Shown piece by piece: positions 60,032 to 64,000 of a stretch of DNA of 64,000 nt (the stretch's first letter is position 1; each line of letters opens with the position of its first letter). The stretch comes from Streptomyces megasporus. GTDB lineage: Bacteria; Actinomycetota; Actinomycetes; Streptomycetales; Streptomycetaceae. The notes beneath the pieces are model-generated. The model made no database searches and had not been told where the DNA came from. It was given only the letters and a program-made list of their open reading frames with translations. The DNA lies in assembly GCF_000718985.1 (NCBI RefSeq), contig NZ_JODL01000014.1:62001-126000 (forward strand), given 5' to 3'. The position numbers were made by a program, and so were the translations under genes.

Positions 60032-61095
60032 GATTCCATCCGCTCCGCGTCCGCGAGGTCGAGCGGCTCACGGACGACTCGGTGGCCGTGACGTTCGCGC
60101 TGCCGCCCGAGTCGCGCGACGCCTTCCGTCACGTCCCCGGCCAACACGTCACCCTCCGCCGCGAGGTGGACGGCGTGGAGGTGCGCCGCACGTACTCGAT
60201 CTGCGCCCCGGCCGTGCCGCCCCCCGGCGAGCCGGTGGTGAAGGTCGGCATCCGACTGGTGGAGGGCGGCGCCTTCTCCACCTACGCCCTCAAGGAACTG
60301 TCCGTCGGCGACACCGTCGAGGTGATGCCGCCGATGGGCCGCTTCACGCTCCGCCCGCGGCCGGGTCGCTTCGCGGCGATCGTCGGCGGCAGCGGCATCA
60401 CACCGGTGCTGTCCATCGCCTCCACCCTCCTCGCGGAGGAGCCGGACGCCCGGTTCTGTCTGATCCGCAGCGACCGCACCGCCGCGTCGGCGATGTTCCT
60501 GGAGGAGGTCGCCGAGCTGAAGGACCGCCACCCGGAGCGCTTCCACCTGGTGCACACCCTCTCCCGTGAGGAACGGCAGGCGGGCCTGCCCACCGGGCGG
60601 CTCGACACCGAGCGCCTCACCTCCCTGCTCCCCGCCCTGCTGCCGGTGGCGGAGGTCGACGGCTGGTTCCTGTGCGGGCCGCACGGGCTGGTCGACGGGG
60701 CGGAGAAGGCACTGACCGCTCTCGGGGTGCCCGCCTCGGCGATCCACCAGGAGATCTTCCACGTGGACGACTCCTCCGCGGACACCGGGGAGCGGGCGCC
60801 CGTCCGGTCCGCGCCCCCCGGCGCGAAGCTCACCGCGACGCTCGGCGGCCGGGTGGGCGTCTGGCCCGTCGGGGACGGCGAGACGCTGCTGGAGACGGTG
60901 TTGCGCAACCGCTCCGACGCCCCGTACGCCTGCAAGGGCGGGGTCTGCGGCACCTGCCGCGTGAAACTGGTCTCCGGCGAGGTGCGGATGGACCGCAACT
61001 TCGCACTGGAGCCGGAGGAGGTGTCGGCCGGGTACGTCCTGGCCTGCCAGTCGCGTCCGGCCACCGGGACGGTCGAGGTGGACTTCGACGCCTGA
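60028..61095 (+). CDS. paaE: PaaE, phenylacetyl-CoA epoxidase NADPH reductase
   Basis: A 355-residue class IA-like reductase. FAD part Arg-Arg-Thr-Tyr-Ser-Ile-Cys, NAD(P) part Gly-Gly-Ser-Gly-Ile-Thr-Pro-Val and Leu-Cys-Gly-Pro. A plant-type [2Fe-2S] domain at the end holds Cys302, Cys307, Cys310 and Cys340. It passes electrons from NADPH to PaaA. ATG 60028 overlaps paaD (ATGA). A 20-bp terminator follows. Confidence 0.95.
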   Translation: MRFHPLRVREVERLTDDSVAVTFALPPESRDAFRHVPGQHVTLRREVDGVEVRRTYSICAPAVPPPGEPVVKVGIRLVEGGAFSTYALKELSVGDTVEVMPPMGRFTLRPRPGRFAAIVGGSGITPVLSIASTLLAEEPDARFCLIRSDRTAASAMFLEEVAELKDRHPERFHLVHTLSREERQAGLPTGRLDTERLTSLLPALLPVAEVDGWFLCGPHGLVDGAEKALTALGVPASAIHQEIFHVDDSSADTGERAPVRSAPPGAKLTATLGGRVGVWPVGDGETLLETVLRNRSDAPYACKGGVCGTCRVKLVSGEVRMDRNFALEPEEVSAGYVLACQSRPATGTVEVDFDA

Positions 61096-61109
61096 CACGC
61101 CCCCGCACA

Positions 61110-61152
61110 CCGTGGGGCCCGCCGCGCACGGTGTGCGCGGCGGGCCCCACGG
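61110..61152. terminator. bidirectional terminator, 20-bp stem
   Basis: A perfect 20-bp inverted repeat (61110-61129 and 61133-61152) with a GGT loop closes the paa operon and faces the convergent rhodanese gene. Confidence 0.92.
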
Positions 61153-61169
61153 AACTCCGTGAGCGCTTC

Positions 61170-61511
61170 TCACAGCACGTGGGCCGGTCCCTGCCCGTCG
61201 TTCACCAGCGGCCGTCCGGCGGCCTCCCAGGCCACCATGCCGCCGTCGACGTTCACCGCGTCGACGCCCTGCCCCAGCAGGTACTGCGTGACCTGAGCCG
61301 ACCGGCCGCCGACCCGGCAGACCACGTACACCTTCCGATCCGCCGCCTTCTCGGTCACCTCGCCCAGCCGCTCCACGAACTCGCTCATCGGGACGTGGAG
61401 GGCTCCCTCGGCGTGCCCGGCCGCCCACTCGTCGTTCTCCCGGACGTCCAGCAGGAGACCGTCGGACGGCACCGCCGCGGCGTCCACCTCCGGAAATCGG
61501 CCGTACTGCAC
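61170..61511 (-). CDS. rhodanese-like single-domain protein
   Basis: A 113-residue rhodanese domain. Active Cys65 in Val-Val-Cys-Arg-Val-Gly-Gly-Arg-Ser, with Leu-Leu-Asp-Val-Arg-Glu-Asn-Asp-Glu-Trp (about 20-29) and His-Val-Pro at 39-41. It carries sulfur as a persulfide. GAGGGG lies before GTG 61511. It may be stress-related; a partner is not visible. Confidence 0.88.
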   Translation of the reverse strand: MQYGRFPEVDAAAVPSDGLLLDVRENDEWAAGHAEGALHVPMSEFVERLGEVTEKAADRKVYVVCRVGGRSAQVTQYLLGQGVDAVNVDGGMVAWEAAGRPLVNDGQGPAHVL

Positions 61512-61657
61512 AGGGTCACGCCCCTCTCTCCGGCACCGGCCTCCGGTGCCGTCTCGCACACTCACAACACTCCGGCCGCACGACCGATCCCGGGCCGAGC
61601 ACGACCGATCCCGGACCGAACCTGGCCGGCCCCGCCGGAACTCGTCCGTTCCGCCTG

Positions 61658-62542
61658 TTACACCTGCCCCGGCTGTTCCACCTGTCCCGGCTGCGCCGTT
61701 CGCCCCGCCCAGTCCGTCCCTCCCATCGGGGCGACCAGCTCGGCCAGTCTCGCCTCCCGCTCGGCGATCTTCGCCCGCAGCCCCTGGGCGATCTCCTCCA
61801 GCAGGCCGTCCGGATCGTCGTGGGCCAGCTTGAGCATGGACCCGACCGCACTCGCCTCCAGGTCCGCGGCGACCTGGGACAGCATCTCCTTGCGCCGCGC
61901 CAGCCACTCCAGCCGCGCGTACAGCTCCTCGGCGCGGAGCGCCTCCCTCTCCGCGGGGTCGGGCGGTCCCGCGGCCCACTCCTCGGTCAGCGCCACGAGC
62001 AGTTCCTCGTCCCCGTCGGCGTACGCCTTGTTGACCCGGGTCATGAACTCCTCGCGCCGCTCCCGCTCCGCGTCCTCCTGCGCCAGGTCCGGGTGCGCCG
62101 CACGGACCAGCTCGCGGTACAGGCGCCGGACCCGCTCGCTGGGCCGCACCCGCTCCGGCGGTCTCACCCGCTGCCCGGTGAGCATCGCCACGGCCTCCGA
62201 CGGCAGCCCGCCCGCGTCCATCCAGCCCTGGTAGAGCTCCTCCACCGCCGGCATCGGCAGGAAACCGGCCCGCGCCGACCGCGCCCGGCGCACGTCCTCC
62301 GGGTCGCCGGTGCGAGCGGCCACGGCCTCCGCGATCAGGACGTCCAGCTCCTCGATCCGGCCGTACAGCGGCCCGAGGCGCTGCTCGTGCAACCGGGAGA
62401 AGTTGTCCACCTCCACCCGGAAGGTCTCCACTGCGATCTCGTACTCGATCAGCGCGTGCTCGGCCGCGCGGACGGCGCGTTCGAGACGTTCGACGGCCTG
62501 TCGCTCGGCCTGCCGGGCTTCCTGTCGGGCTTCCGGATTCAC
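61658..62542 (-). CDS. J-domain-containing coiled-coil protein
   Basis: A 294-residue protein. Residues 1-75 are strongly charged and helical (a likely coiled coil). A J-like domain lies about 135-185 with His150-Pro-Asp in Val-Arg-Ala-Ala-His-Pro-Asp-Leu and Phe-Met-Thr-Arg-Val-Asn-Lys-Ala-Tyr. A second helical stretch follows (about 195-280). The HPD motif is intact, so it can stimulate a DnaK; the co-chaperone role is inferred. The start is GTG 62542 with GAGGAAG before it; the stop is TAA, which is rare in this genome. Confidence 0.75.
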   Translation of the reverse strand: MNPEARQEARQAERQAVERLERAVRAAEHALIEYEIAVETFRVEVDNFSRLHEQRLGPLYGRIEELDVLIAEAVAARTGDPEDVRRARSARAGFLPMPAVEELYQGWMDAGGLPSEAVAMLTGQRVRPPERVRPSERVRRLYRELVRAAHPDLAQEDAERERREEFMTRVNKAYADGDEELLVALTEEWAAGPPDPAEREALRAEELYARLEWLARRKEMLSQVAADLEASAVGSMLKLAHDDPDGLLEEIAQGLRAKIAEREARLAELVAPMGGTDWAGRTAQPGQVEQPGQV

Positions 62543-62712
62543 TGGCTTCCTCGCGATGGCGGTTCACGGCGCCCCGGCCGGGGCTTTCCGCCGCGCCCGC
62601 TCCGAGAGCACCAAGGAGGGAGCCGCGGCGTCACCCGGCCAGCCTACGGGTCCGGGCCCCCGTACCGTCACGCCCCCGACACCGCACCGCCCGCCGTCGC
62701 ACGTCCCCGCCG

Positions 62713-64000
62713 TCACACGCCCCGCTCGGCTGGCAGCCGCCCGGCCCGCACGGCGGCCTCCAGCTCCGCGTGGTCCTTCTCGGTACGGTCCGCGTAGGCC
62801 ACGGCGAAGGCGGCCACCGCCTCGTCCAGCTCGTCCGACTTGCCGCAGTACCCGGCCAGGACACGCGGATCGGCGCTGTGGGAGTGGGCACGGGCCAACA
62901 GGGCTCCCGTCATCCGCCCGTAGTCGTCGATCTCGCCGGCGGAGAGCGCCGCCGGGTCCACGCTGCCCTTGCGGTTGCGGAACTGCCGCACCTGGTAGGG
63001 ACGCCCCTCGACGGTGGTCCAGCCCAGCAACGTGTCGGAGACCACCTGCATCCGCTGCTGTCCCGACACCACCCGGCGTCCCTCGTGCTCCGGCTCCGGC
63101 TCGGGGAGGCCCACCAGTGCCGTGTACGGCCGCAGCACCGAGGGACGCGCCTCCTTCACCTGGAGCACCAGCGGCTTGCCCAGGTGGTCCAGGAGCAGCA
63201 CGACGTACGAGCGGGTGCCCACACTGCCGGTGCCGACGACCCGGAACGCCACATCGTGGATCGCGTACCGGGCCAGCAGCGGCAGCCGATCCTCCGGCAG
63301 CGTCCCCAGGTACTCCCGGAGCGAGGCGGCCACGGCCGCCGCCTCCTCGTCGGACGCCCTCCGCAGGACGGGCGGGGCGTCCACGAAGACACGGCCACCG
63401 CCCTCCGTCTCCCGGGTGGACTTGGCGGCGAAGCGTGCGCTGGTGTTGCGTCGGGCCTTGTCGGCCACGCGCTCCAGGGTGCCCAGCAGATCATGGGCGT
63501 CGGTGTGCGAGACCAGTTCCTCGTCGGCGACGGCGTTCCAGGCGTCGGCCGCCGACATCCTCGCCAGCAGCCGCATCGTGCGCCGGTACGCCCCGGCCGC
63601 GTCGTAGGCCGCCCGCCGGCAGGCGTCCTCGCCCACCCCCGCCGCGCGTCCGGCCAGCACCAGGGAGGCGGCCAGCCGCTTGAGATCCCACTCCCAGGGG
63701 CCGCGCACGGTCTCGTCGAAGTCGTTGAGGTCGATGGTCAACCCGCCGCGGGCGTCGCCGTAGAGCCCGAAGTTCGCGGCGTGCGCGTCCCCGCAGATCT
63801 GCGCGCCCACCCCGGTGACGGGAGTGCCGTGCGCCAAGTCGTACGCCATCAGGCCGGCCGCGCCGCGCAGGAAGGCGAAGGGAGAGGCGACCATCCGCCC
63901 GACCCGGATCGGGACCAGTTCCTCGATCCTGCCGCGGTTGGACTCCTCCACGGCGCTCACCGCGTCCGGCCGTCCCGGCGCCTCGGAGAACCCCGCGTGC
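62713..64000 (-). CDS. DUF2252 family protein, 5' end cut by the window
   Basis: At least 429 residues; the coding frame runs open to position 64000, so the N-terminus is missing. The body has Glu-Leu-Val-Pro-Ile-Arg-Val-Gly-Arg-Met, Ile-Cys-Gly-Asp-Ala-His-Ala-Ala-Asn-Phe-Gly and Asp-Leu-Asn-Asp-Phe-Asp-Glu-Thr. These resemble the catalytic His-Gly-Asp and metal Asp of a kinase-like fold. DUF2252 members are uncharacterised and frequent in actinobacteria. A GTG at 63960 is possible, but the conserved Gly-Arg-Pro-Asp ahead of it argues for a start further out. Confidence 0.85.
   Translation of the reverse strand, partial: HAGFSEAPGRPDAVSAVEESNRGRIEELVPIRVGRMVASPFAFLRGAAGLMAYDLAHGTPVTGVGAQICGDAHAANFGLYGDARGGLTIDLNDFDETVRGPWEWDLKRLAASLVLAGRAAGVGEDACRRAAYDAAGAYRRTMRLLARMSAADAWNAVADEELVSHTDAHDLLGTLERVADKARRNTSARFAAKSTRETEGGGRVFVDAPPVLRRASDEEAAAVAASLREYLGTLPEDRLPLLARYAIHDVAFRVVGTGSVGTRSYVVLLLDHLGKPLVLQVKEARPSVLRPYTALVGLPEPEPEHEGRRVVSGQQRMQVVSDTLLGWTTVEGRPYQVRQFRNRKGSVDPAALSAGEIDDYGRMTGALLARAHSHSADPRVLAGYCGKSDELDEAVAAFAVAYADRTEKDHAELEAAVRAGRLPAERGV

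Overview
The window is about 72-73% G+C. It has short intergenic gaps, frequent GTG starts, GTGA/ATGA stop-start overlaps and terminators that are long G+C stems without a T run. Together with a DUF397 tail, SpoIIE/HATPase phosphatases, a PASTA kinase and the bacterial proteasome activator Bpa, this points to the chromosomal core of a Streptomyces or a very close relative. I see no insertion sequence, prophage, CRISPR array, tRNA/rRNA gene or antibiotic gene cluster.

Layout. (1) 1-9.5 kb: single-gene units of mostly accessory character. They include a secreted esterase, GNAT, a membrane protein coupled to an AraC-type regulator, two VOC proteins, two alpha/beta hydrolases, a bacterial-type poly(ADP-ribose) glycohydrolase, a kinase-like phosphotransferase, and a TetR-MMPL pair behind a clear operator. 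(2) 11.9-24 kb: P-loop kinase, PLD-family protein, aspS, a PAS-GAF-SpoIIE-HATPase phosphatase, pirin, SseB, acyl-CoA dehydrogenase, M18 aminopeptidase, DUF6458. (3) 24-32.4 kb: thioredoxin/NHL protein, EEP hydrolase, YiaA/B protein, nitrilase, maleylpyruvate-isomerase-fold protein, GntR-MFS pair, acetyltransferase. (4) 32.5-36.1 kb: a first branched-chain 2-oxoacid dehydrogenase E1alpha-E1beta-E2 operon. (5) 36.6-42.3 kb: phosphotransferase, two divergent membrane Ser/Thr kinases (one with a PASTA domain, one with a Gly/Asn-rich tail) and bpa. (6) 43.1-51.1 kb, minus strand: a second E1alpha-E1beta-E2 operon that runs with tiny gaps into mobA, moeA, a K+ channel with TrkA domain and a quinone reductase. 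A BkdR-like Lrp regulator faces it. (7) 51.8-61.1 kb: the phenylacetate regulon (TetR/PaaR, paaN, paaABCDE), with a DUF5819-HTTM-TrmH operon lying between. (8) 61.2-64 kb: rhodanese, a J-domain protein and a DUF2252 protein cut by the window end.

How it fits together. Aromatic and branched-chain amino-acid catabolism dominate the right half. PaaABCE with PaaD converts phenylacetyl-CoA to its ring epoxide and PaaN oxidises the ring-opened aldehyde. The BCKDH complexes yield branched acyl-CoA starters. The 14-bp palindrome ACCG-N6-CGGT appears upstream of paaA, between paaR and paaN, and in slightly degenerate form between bkdR and the second bkd operon. This suggests one TetR regulator could see both pathways. 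A TNTCCACAG element lies close to each of the three palindromes and is unexplained.
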